Below, one piece after another: positions 43,352 through 53,177 of a stretch of DNA of 64,000 bases. Location: positions 62,001 to 126,000 of the forward strand of contig BOLD01000010.1 in the NCBI GenBank assembly GCA_016861345.1, in the 5' to 3' direction. The notes under the pieces were generated by a model, which saw only the letters and a program-made list of their open reading frames with translations, was not told the DNA's origin and ran no database searches. Both the position numbers and the translations under genes were made by a program. The DNA comes from Oligoflexia bacterium. GTDB taxonomy: Bacteria; Bdellovibrionota; Bdellovibrionia; Bdellovibrionales; Bdellovibrionaceae. The stretch's first letter is position 1. Each line of letters opens with the position of its first letter.

Positions 43352-43768
43352 TTAAGCAGCATCAAGCAAAGGATAAAGATCTTTGTGCTCTTTATCAATT
43401 CGCTTTGCCAACGCATCAAACAAACCCTTTGTTTCTTTAATAAACTCTTCAGGATTCTTTTGAACGTTAGATGCCATCATCCACTTACCGAAATATGCTT
43501 CTACTGCAGGTGCAATTCCGCCCATCTCTTTCATGAACGCTTCAGCTGTTGTCTTTACCTTTCCATCTTTATGAGCCAAGAGAGGTGGATAAAGAACCTT
43601 ATCCTCGCTTGAAAGATGGATTTTTAATTTTCCGATCAGAGAAGCAAGTTGACGAGTGATATCGTTCGCATTTGACTTACAATAGTCGACATTCAACTTT
43701 GAGCTAATATCAACTACGATTTTAACCATCTCATCATGCTGTGATCTTAAATGGTCCGTTTTTGCCAT
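43352..43768 (-). CDS. Hemerythrin-like domain protein
   Basis: The 138-residue protein is a four-helix hemerythrin-type di-iron protein without signal. The His and Glu ligands appear in LRSQHDEM, KIHLSSEDKVLYP and KEHKDLYPLL. ATG 43768 has AAGGAG before it; the frame continues upstream to 43828 without such a site. Roles in oxygen, NO or iron handling are known for relatives. In this window a NO-producing nitrite reductase is present, so NO binding is an attractive idea, but no direct link is seen. Confidence 0.9.
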   Translation of the reverse strand: MAKTDHLRSQHDEMVKIVVDISSKLNVDYCKSNANDITRQLASLIGKLKIHLSSEDKVLYPPLLAHKDGKVKTTAEAFMKEMGGIAPAVEAYFGKWMMASNVQKNPEEFIKETKGLFDALAKRIDKEHKDLYPLLDAA

Positions 43769-43930
43769 ACTGATTATCTCCTTTGGGTTACCCTCAGTTA
43801 TTTGTTCCAATCTATGCCCATTACTCATCGGTCTTTTAGACAGAGACTTAAGAAGAAAATGATAATCCTATAGAACCTATTCCATTCTGAAACTGCCACT
43901 CAACAAGTTGGGAAAATATGTCCCAAGGCT

Positions 43931-45553
43931 CTAGTAGAATAGTCGCATCTTGAGACGATCCCCTTTGGGGCTCAGTTTCAAATTTTGCCGAAGATATCTC
44001 GATAAAATTGATTTATTCATTGGTTGAAAATAGGAAAGAAGAGCCCCTGAAGAGTCCGTTGGCAGCTCAATCTTTACACCACTCGCTTTTTTCTTTCCAA
44101 AATTAATGAAAACAGTTGGACTTCGCCCATCCCACTGGAAATCATAACTCAAGTCTGATTGGGCTCTCAACACCACTGACAATTCAACATCATACTCTTT
44201 ATATTGTGGCTCGTATCCTTGGGATTGATTCAGGATATGGTAGTGATAAAGATCCGCCATTTGATACATGTCGTACTCACCTGGCAAGGAGCAATGATAT
44301 CCTCGCTTGAGCTCGACAACTGAAACCATGTCCGAAAGATCAAGATACTTATTTTGAATCCTTCCTGAATTGAGCAAGAAAGGAACCAGCGGATCTTTTC
44401 GAGTTGCAAAAATCAAAAATGGAGTTTCAATTTTTTTTGAAAACTTCCAGAAATCATTTTCAATCCAGTATTTGTTTAAAGTTTTTTCCATCCCATCTGG
44501 GAGCCGTATTGACTGCTCATAGCTGAGTGGTCCCTGATACTGGGCACCTAAGTAATCCATCAGACTTTGCATAAAGTTCTTATCTTTTGCCTGGGGTAAA
44601 AGCAGATGAGCTGATGGCAGTCGCTTTTGAAACCAGTAACTGACTATATACGGAAGAACCCCTTGAGAAAGTTGATAATCAAAAGTATCTCTCATATTGA
44701 CCAGTGGACAAAAAGCTAAAAAGCTTGAAAAAACTTTCTTATTTTTATCGCGATTCACTTCGTTCAATAGAGCTGAAAAGAAGACACTATGTCCACCCAT
44801 ACTGATTCCTGAAAGATGAACACTGTGAATGTATTTCGACATCGGTTCCTTGGGATTTTGAAGTTGTCTGGCGATTTGAAAATTTTGAATTCCCTCGTCA
44901 AATCCCCCAAAAGCAATTTTCTGATTGCGAGCAATAAATTCATTACCTGAAGAACTCTCAAGTATGAGAAAATGAAACTGGCTTTGCTCAAAAAGCTGAA
45001 GAAACAAAAAACGCTCTGGTAAAAATTCAGTCACGTTGGAAAAGATTCCAGCCCTTAGAATCACAAGCGGTCTTGGCCTATCTGAATCTTTTAATCCTAG
45101 AAAACCTTTTACCCTTACTCCATTCGGTAAATGAAATAAAACATATCGAGCCATGGGATGAGTCTCGGGACTGAGTCTAAGCATCATTGTTCGATAGGTG
45201 TTTGAAAAAATATCTCCATACCCCACATCCAATTCCTCTTCACAGGATTGAAGGTGGCCTTGAATGTCTCTCACCTCTAAAGAAAAATTATGTTGCCCAC
45301 CTTTGGAAAAGCTGCACTGAGTTGAAACACGCCCCTTCGTGCTTGGCTCGTAACGCAAATAATCTTGCAAAAAGGGCTCTGCCCAAGATGGATAAAGACT
45401 GATTTTCTCTTTCGCGTACGGAGAGTCTGGCCTGATCAATGTCATAAATGGCGAGTCGACTTTCTGGAACCGATCTTGAATCTCACCAAAACCAGGTGAT
45501 GGAAACACTCCGAGTAATACGAAAAGACTTTGGACTAGCCGATATCGAAACAT
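43931..45553 (-). CDS. Exported alpha/beta hydrolase, intact paralogue
   Basis: The protein has 540 residues from ATG 45553 with a signal peptide (about 1-23). An unrecognised N-terminal part (to about 145) is followed by an alpha/beta-hydrolase core. VKGFLGLKDSDRPRPLVILR opens the core, SGISMGGHSVF holds the nucleophile Ser, FATRKDPLVPF is near the acid, and GYHCSLP the likely His. Substrate unknown; lipid or peptide esters outside the cytoplasm are possible. A decayed copy lies at 23769-24853. It is divergent from gdh. Confidence 0.82.
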   Translation of the reverse strand: MFRYRLVQSLFVLLGVFPSPGFGEIQDRFQKVDSPFMTLIRPDSPYAKEKISLYPSWAEPFLQDYLRYEPSTKGRVSTQCSFSKGGQHNFSLEVRDIQGHLQSCEEELDVGYGDIFSNTYRTMMLRLSPETHPMARYVLFHLPNGVRVKGFLGLKDSDRPRPLVILRAGIFSNVTEFLPERFLFLQLFEQSQFHFLILESSSGNEFIARNQKIAFGGFDEGIQNFQIARQLQNPKEPMSKYIHSVHLSGISMGGHSVFFSALLNEVNRDKNKKVFSSFLAFCPLVNMRDTFDYQLSQGVLPYIVSYWFQKRLPSAHLLLPQAKDKNFMQSLMDYLGAQYQGPLSYEQSIRLPDGMEKTLNKYWIENDFWKFSKKIETPFLIFATRKDPLVPFLLNSGRIQNKYLDLSDMVSVVELKRGYHCSLPGEYDMYQMADLYHYHILNQSQGYEPQYKEYDVELSVVLRAQSDLSYDFQWDGRSPTVFINFGKKKASGVKIELPTDSSGALLSYFQPMNKSILSRYLRQNLKLSPKGDRLKMRLFY

Positions 45554-45655
45554 TTGCTGCAATGTAGTTCTATTGTTGCAGTTTGGCAAGATAAGCATTT
45601 CTCGACTCCTCCTGACCTTTTCTTTAGATTTAGAACATTAACTCGAGGAGAACAT

Positions 45656-46936
45656 ATGGCTCAAGATTCTATCATGGTCGAAGATCATTTACGACACCCC
45701 CTTTTCCAAAACGCTATGCAGTCTGTAGAAGAGGCCGGCAAAATCATCAATGCAGATCCCAATATTATTAACCGTCTGAAAAAACCAAAAAGATGCATCA
45801 TCGTTTCAGTCCCAGTGCGCATGGACGACTCCACTGTAAAAGTTTTTTCTGGATACCGTGTTCAGTACAACTCAACTCTTGGCCCCTATAAGGGCGGAAT
45901 TCGCTATCACCAAGATGTTTGCTTGGGCGAAGTTGTCGGCCTTGCCTCACTGATGATGCTGAAGAACTCATTGATGGGCCTTCCTTACGGTGGTGGTAAA
46001 GGTGGAATCACTGTTGATCCAACAAAACTTTCTCGCACTGAAAAACAAAATCTCACACGACGATACACAAGCGAAATTGGTCCCTTCATCGGGCCGCAAA
46101 AAGATATTCCCGCTCCAGATGTCGGCACTGATTCACAAACAATGGCGTGGATGATGGACACTTATTCTCAAGAGACAGGCTACGCTCAACCAGGAGTTGT
46201 CACCGGAAAACCCATTGAAATTGGTGGCTCTCTTGGCCGAACTGGCGCAACGGGATTAGGCGCCGTTTATGTTGCAGAAAAGGCTTTTGAAAAAAAAGGA
46301 ATGTCTCTTAAAGGTGCAACTATTGCTGTTCAAGGTTTCGGTAATGTTGGCTCTCACGCAGCACTTTACGCTTTCGAGCGCGGAGCAAAAATTGTGGCCA
46401 TCAGTGATGTCAGCGGAGGTCTTTTTAACGGCGATGGTTTAAATATCCCAGACGTGATTGAGCACGTTCGCATCAATAAGTCGATCGCTGGATACTCGCG
46501 TGGACAAAAAATTTCAAACGAAGATCTTCTGCTTTTAGATGTGGATGCTCTTTTCCCTTGCGCACTCGAGGGCGTGATCACAGAGAAAAATGCAGAAAAA
46601 ATTAAAGCCAAGATTATTATCGAGGGCGCGAACGGTCCCGTCACAAATGATGCAACAAAGATTCTTCACAAAAAAGGAGTCTTCATCGCTCCAGACGTTA
46701 TCGCCAATGGTGGCGGTGTTGTGGTGAGTTACTTTGAGTGGGTTCAAGATATTATGTCTTTCTTCTGGGATGAGAGCGAAATCAATAATCGTCTGAAGGG
46801 CATTATCACAAAGGCTTTTGATCGCAGTTATGTTATGGCACAAGAAAAGAACGTCGACATGAGACAAGCCGCAATGGCTGTCTCCGTTGAACGCCTTCAG
46901 AAGGCCATGCTTCTTCGCGGTCTTTATCCTCGGTAA
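45656..46936 (+). CDS. gdh: NAD(P)-dependent glutamate dehydrogenase
   Basis: The 426-residue enzyme interconverts glutamate and 2-oxoglutarate plus ammonia. It has GPYKGGIRYHQDV, the catalytic Lys in LPYGGGKGGITVDP, the dinucleotide motif VQGFGNVGSHAA and the C-terminal VSYFEWVQDIMSFFW. Coenzyme preference is not settled by the visible motif. CGAGGAG precedes ATG 45656; longer frames lack this. pyrD follows 4 nt after its stop. It could feed amino-acid carbon into the TCA cycle. Confidence 0.96.
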   Translation: MAQDSIMVEDHLRHPLFQNAMQSVEEAGKIINADPNIINRLKKPKRCIIVSVPVRMDDSTVKVFSGYRVQYNSTLGPYKGGIRYHQDVCLGEVVGLASLMMLKNSLMGLPYGGGKGGITVDPTKLSRTEKQNLTRRYTSEIGPFIGPQKDIPAPDVGTDSQTMAWMMDTYSQETGYAQPGVVTGKPIEIGGSLGRTGATGLGAVYVAEKAFEKKGMSLKGATIAVQGFGNVGSHAALYAFERGAKIVAISDVSGGLFNGDGLNIPDVIEHVRINKSIAGYSRGQKISNEDLLLLDVDALFPCALEGVITEKNAEKIKAKIIIEGANGPVTNDATKILHKKGVFIAPDVIANGGGVVVSYFEWVQDIMSFFWDESEINNRLKGIITKAFDRSYVMAQEKNVDMRQAAMAVSVERLQKAMLLRGLYPR

Positions 46937-46940
46937 TTCC

Positions 46941-47936
46941 ATGTACCCCTTTTGGAAATTCTTGCCTGCGGGCCTAGCTCACCAGCTGGGTCCCTTGGGC
47001 ATATCATTATATTCCTCTCTCAATGGAGGACCCACTCCCAACTGGAAATCCTTTCAGTGGAGAGGCCTTACTTTTCCCAACCGTTTGGGAATTGCCGGTG
47101 GCGTTGATAAAAACGCAGATCTTCTTCTGCAGTGGCCCCGAATTGGTGTTGGGTTTTCGGAAGTCGGAACCATCACGCCAAGACCTCAACGCCCCAATCC
47201 CGGAAAGATTGTTGATCGAGATTGGGAACATAAAAACCTGTGGAACAAGATGGGCTTTCCCAACATCGGATGCAAAGAAATCAAATTGAATCTTGAAAAC
47301 GCACTTGAGTACAAATCAACACCTTGGTTTCTGAATATCGGAAAAAACCGAACTACGCCTAATGACTGTGTCGCCCAGGATTGCCTTGAGATCATTTCTC
47401 ACTTGCATCACCTTGGCGATGCCTTTGTCCTGAATGTTAGTAGCCCCAATACTCTTGGACTTAGAGCCCTTCAATCGCGGGAGCACCTTGAGAAACTTAC
47501 CTCTCAGATTGTAGCTCATTTAAAATCAAAACCACTCTTAATTAAACTCAGTCCCGATCTCACAACAGAAGAGCTTGAGCAGTCCCTTGAAGGTGGGGTT
47601 CAAGGCGGCGCGAGCGGTTTTATCTTAACAAATACAACTTTGCGTCGCCCTGCGAACTGCCCTTTCCCCAAAGAGGGCGGGCTCTCCGGAGCAGATCTGA
47701 AAAACCAATCCATGCATATTTTGAAGGAAAGTCTTCAGATTTTGGGCTCCCGCAGAAAAGATCTTCTCATGATCTCTGCAGGAGGAGTTATGACACCTTC
47801 GGATGTTGAAGAAAGACTGGCCATCGGGTCTGATCTTGTGCAAATCTATTCAGCAATGGTTTTTGAGGGGCCCCAGTTTTTCCATCAAGTTGCCGAAAAA
47901 ATGAACGCGGATTTCCTTCAGAAGAGGTCAACATGA
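46941..47936 (+). CDS. pyrD: Dihydroorotate dehydrogenase (quinone), class 2
   Basis: The 331-residue enzyme makes orotate for pyrimidine synthesis and passes electrons to quinone. Blocks are FPNRLGIAGGVDKNADLL, GFSEVGTITPRPQ, NVSSPNTLGLRALQ with the catalytic Ser, IKLSPDL and ISAGGVMTPSDVEERL. A short N-terminal helix (YPFWKFLPAGLAHQL) is the membrane-binding part of class 2 enzymes. ATG 46941 is close after the gdh stop. It overlaps the Nudix gene by 4 nt. Confidence 0.94.
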   Translation: MYPFWKFLPAGLAHQLGPLGISLYSSLNGGPTPNWKSFQWRGLTFPNRLGIAGGVDKNADLLLQWPRIGVGFSEVGTITPRPQRPNPGKIVDRDWEHKNLWNKMGFPNIGCKEIKLNLENALEYKSTPWFLNIGKNRTTPNDCVAQDCLEIISHLHHLGDAFVLNVSSPNTLGLRALQSREHLEKLTSQIVAHLKSKPLLIKLSPDLTTEELEQSLEGGVQGGASGFILTNTTLRRPANCPFPKEGGLSGADLKNQSMHILKESLQILGSRRKDLLMISAGGVMTPSDVEERLAIGSDLVQIYSAMVFEGPQFFHQVAEKMNADFLQKRST

Positions 47937-48376
47937 CAGGGATAAAAGAAAAATCTCGCACCCGTAAAGGACACTGGATCCCTGTCGTTGCTGGATTCTT
48001 GAAAAAAGGAAATCTCATTCTTGTTGGACAGCGACCTGAAAACCATTCGCTTGCTGGTCAATGGGAATTTCCTGGTGGAAAAATCGAATCCGGAGAAACG
48101 CCAGAACAAGCTCTTGTACGCGAGCTGCAAGAAGAGCTGGGGATCGAAGCCACCGTTGGCGAGCTGAAATTAGCCTGTACACATAATTATGGTGACGTGA
48201 ATATTCTCATCATGTTTTTTGAAATTCTGTACTGGAAGGGTGAACCCAAGGCTCAGCATCACCTGATGCTCGAGTGGGTTGAACCAAAAGATCTTTTAAA
48301 TCGCACCATCCCTGAAGCGAATAAAAAAATTCTACCCAGAATCTTTAAAGCTCTCGGTGCCCAGTGGCCAAAATAG
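47933..48376 (+). CDS. mutT: Nudix hydrolase, MutT-like
   Basis: The 147-residue protein has the Nudix box GGKIESGETPEQALVRELQEELG, seen at residues about 45-67 with GE(T)PE, RE and EELG intact. VVAGFLKKGNLILVGQRP upstream and WEFPGGK match MutT, which removes 8-oxo-dGTP from the nucleotide pool. Other Nudix substrates cannot be excluded. ATGA overlap with pyrD shows coupled translation; its end overlaps the next gene by 13 nt. Confidence 0.9.
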   Translation: MTGIKEKSRTRKGHWIPVVAGFLKKGNLILVGQRPENHSLAGQWEFPGGKIESGETPEQALVRELQEELGIEATVGELKLACTHNYGDVNILIMFFEILYWKGEPKAQHHLMLEWVEPKDLLNRTIPEANKKILPRIFKALGAQWPK

Positions 48377-49428
48377 CAATTATCAGCCAGTTTATTACCC
48401 CCCAAACTCTGAGCCTGGCTCAAGCTTTATTTGAGCAACGAAATGAAGTTCTTCTCGTCACCTCAAGAAATGAGGCAATCCCCGGAAAAAGTCCCTATCA
48501 GATTCTTACTCCATTTAAAAATTTTTCAGCGGTAGAAGCCCTTCGATTTTTGCCCCGACTTCTCGCACACAAGCCCGACATTGTTCATATTGTGTATTCT
48601 CATGAAGACGAGAATCCCTCTGCAGCTCATTTAATTATTGGAAATGCCTTTCATGCTTTTGCTTCAAAGATCACAGTCTGTTCCTTCTTTCACTCGCCCA
48701 AAAGTATGCAAAAGTGGAAGGCCAAATACTTACTCTCTGCCTGTGATCTTGTGACCTATTCTTCAAGAGATCATCTTTTGTACGGGCATCGAGAGTTTGG
48801 AAAAAAAACACCTATGGCCGACGTCCTGCCACCACTTGATCCGGTCTTCTCTGAAGGCGCAGCCGCTGCTGGCGAAGATCTCAAGCGCCTTTGTCAATCG
48901 CTCGGCCAATACTTTGTTATCCCCTCAGATCCTGAATCTTTTTTTAAATCGGCGAGTAAATCACATATTCATCTTGCTTTGAAAAATAAATTTAACTTGC
49001 TCTTTCTCGGACAGCGTCCCCAGTCTGCCCTGGATCTTGAATACTTCACTTTGGACAATTTAAAGCCCGAAGAACTTCAGTACGTTGTTGAAAACAGCAA
49101 AGGAGCTCTTCTCGCATTTTCAGATCTCTCACTCATCGAACTTCAAAAATATCTCCAATGGTCGCTAGAAACCAACACCCCTCTTTTTGTTCGTCCTGCC
49201 CAAATTGAAATGCTTCCTGGTCTGGTCCTCGACAAAAAGACAGGTTGGATTCTTGAAGCAGGAGAAAAATCCCTTGAACAAGTCATTGCTGACAATCCCC
49301 AGCTACGACTGCCACCATTTCGATCTCATGACCGAAAGTATGAACTGATGGACTCTACTTTAAATGAAATCAACCGTCTTTATTCAAAGGCCTTTCAATT
49401 CAAGTCCAATCGACTGTCCCATCCTTGA
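48364..49428 (+). CDS. Glycosyltransferase-like protein (GT-B fold)
   Basis: The 354-residue protein begins with MAKIAIISQFITPQTLSLAQAL and continues with RNEVLLVTSRNE and HKPDIVHIVYSHEDENPSA, a pattern typical of GT-B glycosyltransferases of the GT4 type. The C-terminal donor-site motif (EGFG-like E-x7-E) is not obvious, so it may be divergent or inactive. GTG at 48364 overlaps the Nudix gene by 13 nt. The next gene is a better-preserved glycosyltransferase, so both may serve one polysaccharide or lipid product. Confidence 0.6.
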   Translation: MAKIAIISQFITPQTLSLAQALFEQRNEVLLVTSRNEAIPGKSPYQILTPFKNFSAVEALRFLPRLLAHKPDIVHIVYSHEDENPSAAHLIIGNAFHAFASKITVCSFFHSPKSMQKWKAKYLLSACDLVTYSSRDHLLYGHREFGKKTPMADVLPPLDPVFSEGAAAAGEDLKRLCQSLGQYFVIPSDPESFFKSASKSHIHLALKNKFNLLFLGQRPQSALDLEYFTLDNLKPEELQYVVENSKGALLAFSDLSLIELQKYLQWSLETNTPLFVRPAQIEMLPGLVLDKKTGWILEAGEKSLEQVIADNPQLRLPPFRSHDRKYELMDSTLNEINRLYSKAFQFKSNRLSHP

Positions 49429-49446
49429 CGTTCACTAGTCCTGATC

Positions 49447-50700
49447 ATGATAATAAAGGAAATGGCAGAGAATAATTCCGCACAACTCAACATCTGTATG
49501 ACAGCCTATAAGTTTCCGATTTTAGGTCGTGCAACTGACCATGGGTTTCTTTGGCCAATAGCTCGCGGACTTGCCAGCCGTGGACATCACGTCACTGTGA
49601 TTGCCGCCAAAAGCCCCCTGGGCAAACCCGATGTTCTTCGAGATGGAGTTCGAGTTTATTATTTGCACGAAGGATTCCCCAATTCGTCAGGAATGAAGTT
49701 TGATGATGCCGTTTACAAAAAATTTATAGAGCTTCACAAAGAGAAGCCTTTCGACATTATTCATAGCATCGATCGATCTGGCTCCAAAATCGCACATTAT
49801 AAAAAACATTTTAAAGTTGCCGTAGCTTATGACGTTGAGGCGACTCAGATGTCTCAAATATTTTTTATTCTGGGCATGGCACAAGAAAGTGTCAAAAGCA
49901 TGCTCGCCACAGGTATCGCTGTTATCTATAAGTTTTTAACGACATATTTTGGTGGAGATCGTGACCTTCTTTCGACTGCCGATGGAATCTTTGTCACTAG
50001 CCCCCAGCAACGCATTTTTCTAGAAAGGTACTATCTTTACCCCGACTATCACACTTATACAGTTCCCTATGGAATTGAACTCGGGGACCTTTCTCCACGA
50101 CCAGAATCTCTTGAGCTGAGAAAAAAATGGAACTTACCTGAAAATGCTCACATTGTTCTCACCATTACGGATATGACTGAACCAAAAGAAGTGAAAAGCT
50201 TATTGACTGCTTTTGAGCGTGTTGCCGTGAAAAAGCCAAACACCTTTATGGTCATCGTCGGTAACGGCCCCGGCTGGAAAGAAATTGAATACGATATGCT
50301 CTCTCTTGCTCTTGGCAGCCGTGTGATTATGACAGGCGCCCTGACTCCAGAGGAAATTTCAGATTGGATATCCTTGGCTGAAGTCTATGTGAACCTTAGT
50401 TCGCGCACGACTGGATTTGAACCCACAATGATCGAAGCCATGGCCCAAAGAAAAGTGATCATTGGTTCCGAAGTAAGTCCCATTGCAAATATTGTTGAAG
50501 ATGGTCAAGATGGATTTCTGATTCGACCAGCTGATAGCGAATCACTCGCTCACCTTTTGATCGAAATTTTCTCAGGCAGCCTATCCGTCACAGAAATTGG
50601 CCAAAAAGCTCGTGATAAGGTCACCAACATTTTTGACACCCGCAAAATGATCCAATCCATTGAAGCTGCGTATCGTAAGATCATATCCAACCCAATATAA
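49447..50700 (+). CDS. Glycosyltransferase family 4 protein
   Basis: The 417-residue protein has a GT4 layout: an N-terminal domain (DHGFLWPIARGLASRGHHVTVIA) and a C-terminal donor domain with LTITDMTEPKEVKSLL, VIVGNGPGWKEI, and SRTTGFEPTMIEAMAQRK, which is the E-x7-E nucleotide-sugar motif. It would move a sugar from a nucleotide donor to an unknown acceptor. The ATG at 49447 and one at 49462 are both possible; neither has a clear site. It lies 18 nt after the other transferase gene. Confidence 0.88.
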   Translation: MIIKEMAENNSAQLNICMTAYKFPILGRATDHGFLWPIARGLASRGHHVTVIAAKSPLGKPDVLRDGVRVYYLHEGFPNSSGMKFDDAVYKKFIELHKEKPFDIIHSIDRSGSKIAHYKKHFKVAVAYDVEATQMSQIFFILGMAQESVKSMLATGIAVIYKFLTTYFGGDRDLLSTADGIFVTSPQQRIFLERYYLYPDYHTYTVPYGIELGDLSPRPESLELRKKWNLPENAHIVLTITDMTEPKEVKSLLTAFERVAVKKPNTFMVIVGNGPGWKEIEYDMLSLALGSRVIMTGALTPEEISDWISLAEVYVNLSSRTTGFEPTMIEAMAQRKVIIGSEVSPIANIVEDGQDGFLIRPADSESLAHLLIEIFSGSLSVTEIGQKARDKVTNIFDTRKMIQSIEAAYRKIISNPI

Positions 50701-50867
50701 GGGCCCAGACCGTCAGCTCTGTGTACAAATAGTCCCGATTGACACAATGGATAATGTTAAAGCCTTATTTTTACTTCATTTTTTACAATTAATACTGCGC
50801 GTCAGGACTGGTAAGGTTTCGAATGTTCATGAAGAATTGAAAAGCAAACTTCATCAAGGGATACGAA

Positions 50868-51155
50868 ATGACAAAAGCAGATCTGATCAATCTTGTTTCT
50901 GAAAAAGCTGGAATCACTCGAGTAAAAGCTGAAACCGTCGTCAATACAATTTTTGATTCGATGGTAGAGGCCTTAATGAGAGACGATCGGATTGAAATTC
51001 GTGGCTTTGGATCTTTCGTGAATCGCCAGTATGACTCGTACAAGGGCCGAAACCCCCGCACTGGTGAAGTGATCAATGTTGAAGAAAAGAAATTGCCATT
51101 CTTTAAAGTTGGAAAAGAACTAAAGGACGATATCAACAAGGGTCCTCAAAAGTAG
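50868..51155 (+). CDS. HU/IHF-family DNA-binding protein
   Basis: The 95-residue protein is a complete HU/IHF fold: MTKADLINLVSEKAGITR, VNTIFDSMVEALMRDDRIEIRGFGSF and the DNA-arm signature GRNPRTGEVINV. This class bends DNA and organises the nucleoid. Alpha or beta IHF type cannot be told from the sequence alone, but RIEIRGFGSF with GRNPRTG resembles IhfB-like chains. The 167 nt before it have no recognised gene. It converges on the exported unknown protein. Confidence 0.93.
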   Translation: MTKADLINLVSEKAGITRVKAETVVNTIFDSMVEALMRDDRIEIRGFGSFVNRQYDSYKGRNPRTGEVINVEEKKLPFFKVGKELKDDINKGPQK

Positions 51156-51169
51156 TTTTTCTTACTCAA

Positions 51170-53161
51170 TTAAAACTCATCATCATCGATATCGATATCA
51201 ACCTGATCGATGTCTTTTAAATATGAACTGCCCAACAATGCTTGAAAGAGATTCTGGTCGGCACTCATCTTGCCATGCTCAATTCTTGCATCAGCAACAG
51301 TCATTCGTTGAGTTGTTAGAGGATGATGCAACTTTTGACCGATCACTCTCTCCTGAGCAAATTCTGTAATGAAAACTTTCTCAACAATGCCTGACTGCCA
51401 AACCAATCCGTTGGGAGAAATAATCCGCTCGCTCAAGTCATAGCGAATTGCACCAATAGTTTTGGCAAATCTTGCCATTTTTCCCCACTCTTCAGGCGAC
51501 TCTTGCAAGTCTAGATTACCTGCTTGCAAGTAAGCAAGGAGCGGCATCTGAGAGCAGTAAGCCATCGATGCTCCATTTAAAAAATCTTGCGAGTAAGCGA
51601 GCGCATCTTGCCCGACAAAATAAGACTTAACCAATTTCATCAGCCGAGGAGCCAACTCGTAACTATACCAGTCCTCTGCTTTTTGATCTGATAGATTCAC
51701 CCACCTTGAGACGGTTTTTCGATCAACTCGTGATGGCCACTGATAGCGCTGCGATCGATTCAAAACATAACCATTATCTTTCGTTAATTCAGTTTGATAA
51801 CTGCTCCAGACAAAATCTAAATAGCCCCTTTTTGCAATTTGTCTCTTTAAAGACTGCAACAACTTTACTGAAGAATAGCGAACAAAACCGATTCGATGAT
51901 ACTTTTCTGGATAAGCAAAGGCATCTGCAGTCATGATTCTCATCCCGGCCCGGTTGCGATCTGGATAAATATCCCAAATCCAAACTGTTGATAGACCTGT
52001 CTCCTGATCTCTTCTGACATCCACAAGAGCTGCATGAGAAAATCCTTTGAGGTTTTTTGGATCCCAGAGCACTTGCATGACCCTCTCTTCTTGTTCCGTC
52101 AGCTCAATGTTTGATTTTCTTTTGGTTACTAATTCCTGATAAGGAGAGTTTGAAATAAAATGTGGTGCCAGAATTGGGCTATTGAGAATATCCAAGCTCT
52201 GAGCAAGTTTTAAATCCTGCGGGTTGGTTGGATTTGTTCCAACTGAAATTGCAAAACTCAGTGCATCCACGCTCATTTCAACTGCTAAATCTCCAGAACG
52301 AACTTGTACCTTTTTTGTCATCCCTTCACTTGACTGAAATGAAAGTGTATCTGAAATATAATTGTCTAAGTCTATACCTGCATCCAAACATCTTACCTTC
52401 AGAAGGGCCTTAAGACTAATATCATCATGCAAATGGGCATATCTCATCAGCGCCACAGCTAATGCTTTTCCTAAATATCGATTTTGCTGTAATCCCGCAT
52501 ATTCATATTGATACGAAATGGACTGAGAAATTAATTTGTCGATCTTTGAAATTAAGTCTTTTTCTGAATCAATGACTTCTGGATCCATGCTTGGAAGGAT
52601 CACCTTCATTGCCATGGACATCAGAATGGCTTTTTCTTCTCGATATCTTTTTTGCGCCTTTGCCAAAAGATACTTTTCCCTGATCTCTTCTGCCTTGGGA
52701 CCAAACACATTACCAAGCACATCTTCTTTAACTGGCTCTAGGCCCATTAAGGGGAACTGTCGCAATGCAAACACTGTCATCGAAATTAATTGCTCAATCG
52801 CCTGATTCCGATTATCAGGATGACTTTCTAGCTTGACCATTAATAAAGCCACAAGATCATGCACATCATTTAAGAATTCGAAACGTTGCGTATTTCTCTT
52901 CAGAATAAATTCTTTCTCTCTATTGGATTGAGAGCCACTCTGAACTCTCAGCATATTTTGATAAGCCTGAAGCGAATAGTTTTCAAAGCCCATCCTTGCC
53001 AAGAACCCGGAATAGGATTGAAGAATGCCCTGTTCTTTTTCATTCAAACTTAGAGTCAACGTATAAAAGTCCTGGGCCTGAGCAAAGTGTGACCATGAAC
53101 TGATACCAATCAGCGCGATCATCAACCAGGCATTGAGAATTTTTCTCATATACATCAACAT
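51170..53161 (-). CDS. Large exported protein of unknown function
   Basis: The 663-residue protein has an N-terminal signal (about 5-29; LMIALIGISSWSHFAQA) and a long mature part without a motif I recognise. It is mostly helical at the start with a mixed central region; the segment KGFSHAALVDVRRD and IWDIYPDRNRAGMRIM look like an enzyme fold of the kind that uses His, but that is only an impression. The C-terminus is acidic (VDIDIDDDEF). ATG 53149 is an alternative start. It is the last gene of the kinase-EpmA-deacetylase operon. Confidence 0.65.
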   Translation of the reverse strand: MLMYMRKILNAWLMIALIGISSWSHFAQAQDFYTLTLSLNEKEQGILQSYSGFLARMGFENYSLQAYQNMLRVQSGSQSNREKEFILKRNTQRFEFLNDVHDLVALLMVKLESHPDNRNQAIEQLISMTVFALRQFPLMGLEPVKEDVLGNVFGPKAEEIREKYLLAKAQKRYREEKAILMSMAMKVILPSMDPEVIDSEKDLISKIDKLISQSISYQYEYAGLQQNRYLGKALAVALMRYAHLHDDISLKALLKVRCLDAGIDLDNYISDTLSFQSSEGMTKKVQVRSGDLAVEMSVDALSFAISVGTNPTNPQDLKLAQSLDILNSPILAPHFISNSPYQELVTKRKSNIELTEQEERVMQVLWDPKNLKGFSHAALVDVRRDQETGLSTVWIWDIYPDRNRAGMRIMTADAFAYPEKYHRIGFVRYSSVKLLQSLKRQIAKRGYLDFVWSSYQTELTKDNGYVLNRSQRYQWPSRVDRKTVSRWVNLSDQKAEDWYSYELAPRLMKLVKSYFVGQDALAYSQDFLNGASMAYCSQMPLLAYLQAGNLDLQESPEEWGKMARFAKTIGAIRYDLSERIISPNGLVWQSGIVEKVFITEFAQERVIGQKLHHPLTTQRMTVADARIEHGKMSADQNLFQALLGSSYLKDIDQVDIDIDDDEF

Positions 53162-53177
53162 AATACCCTACTCCGCC

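Noticed and set aside
50737..50760. TTGACA with GATAAT as a promoter before the HU gene
   Set aside because: The spacing between the two boxes is far too short for a sigma-70 promoter.
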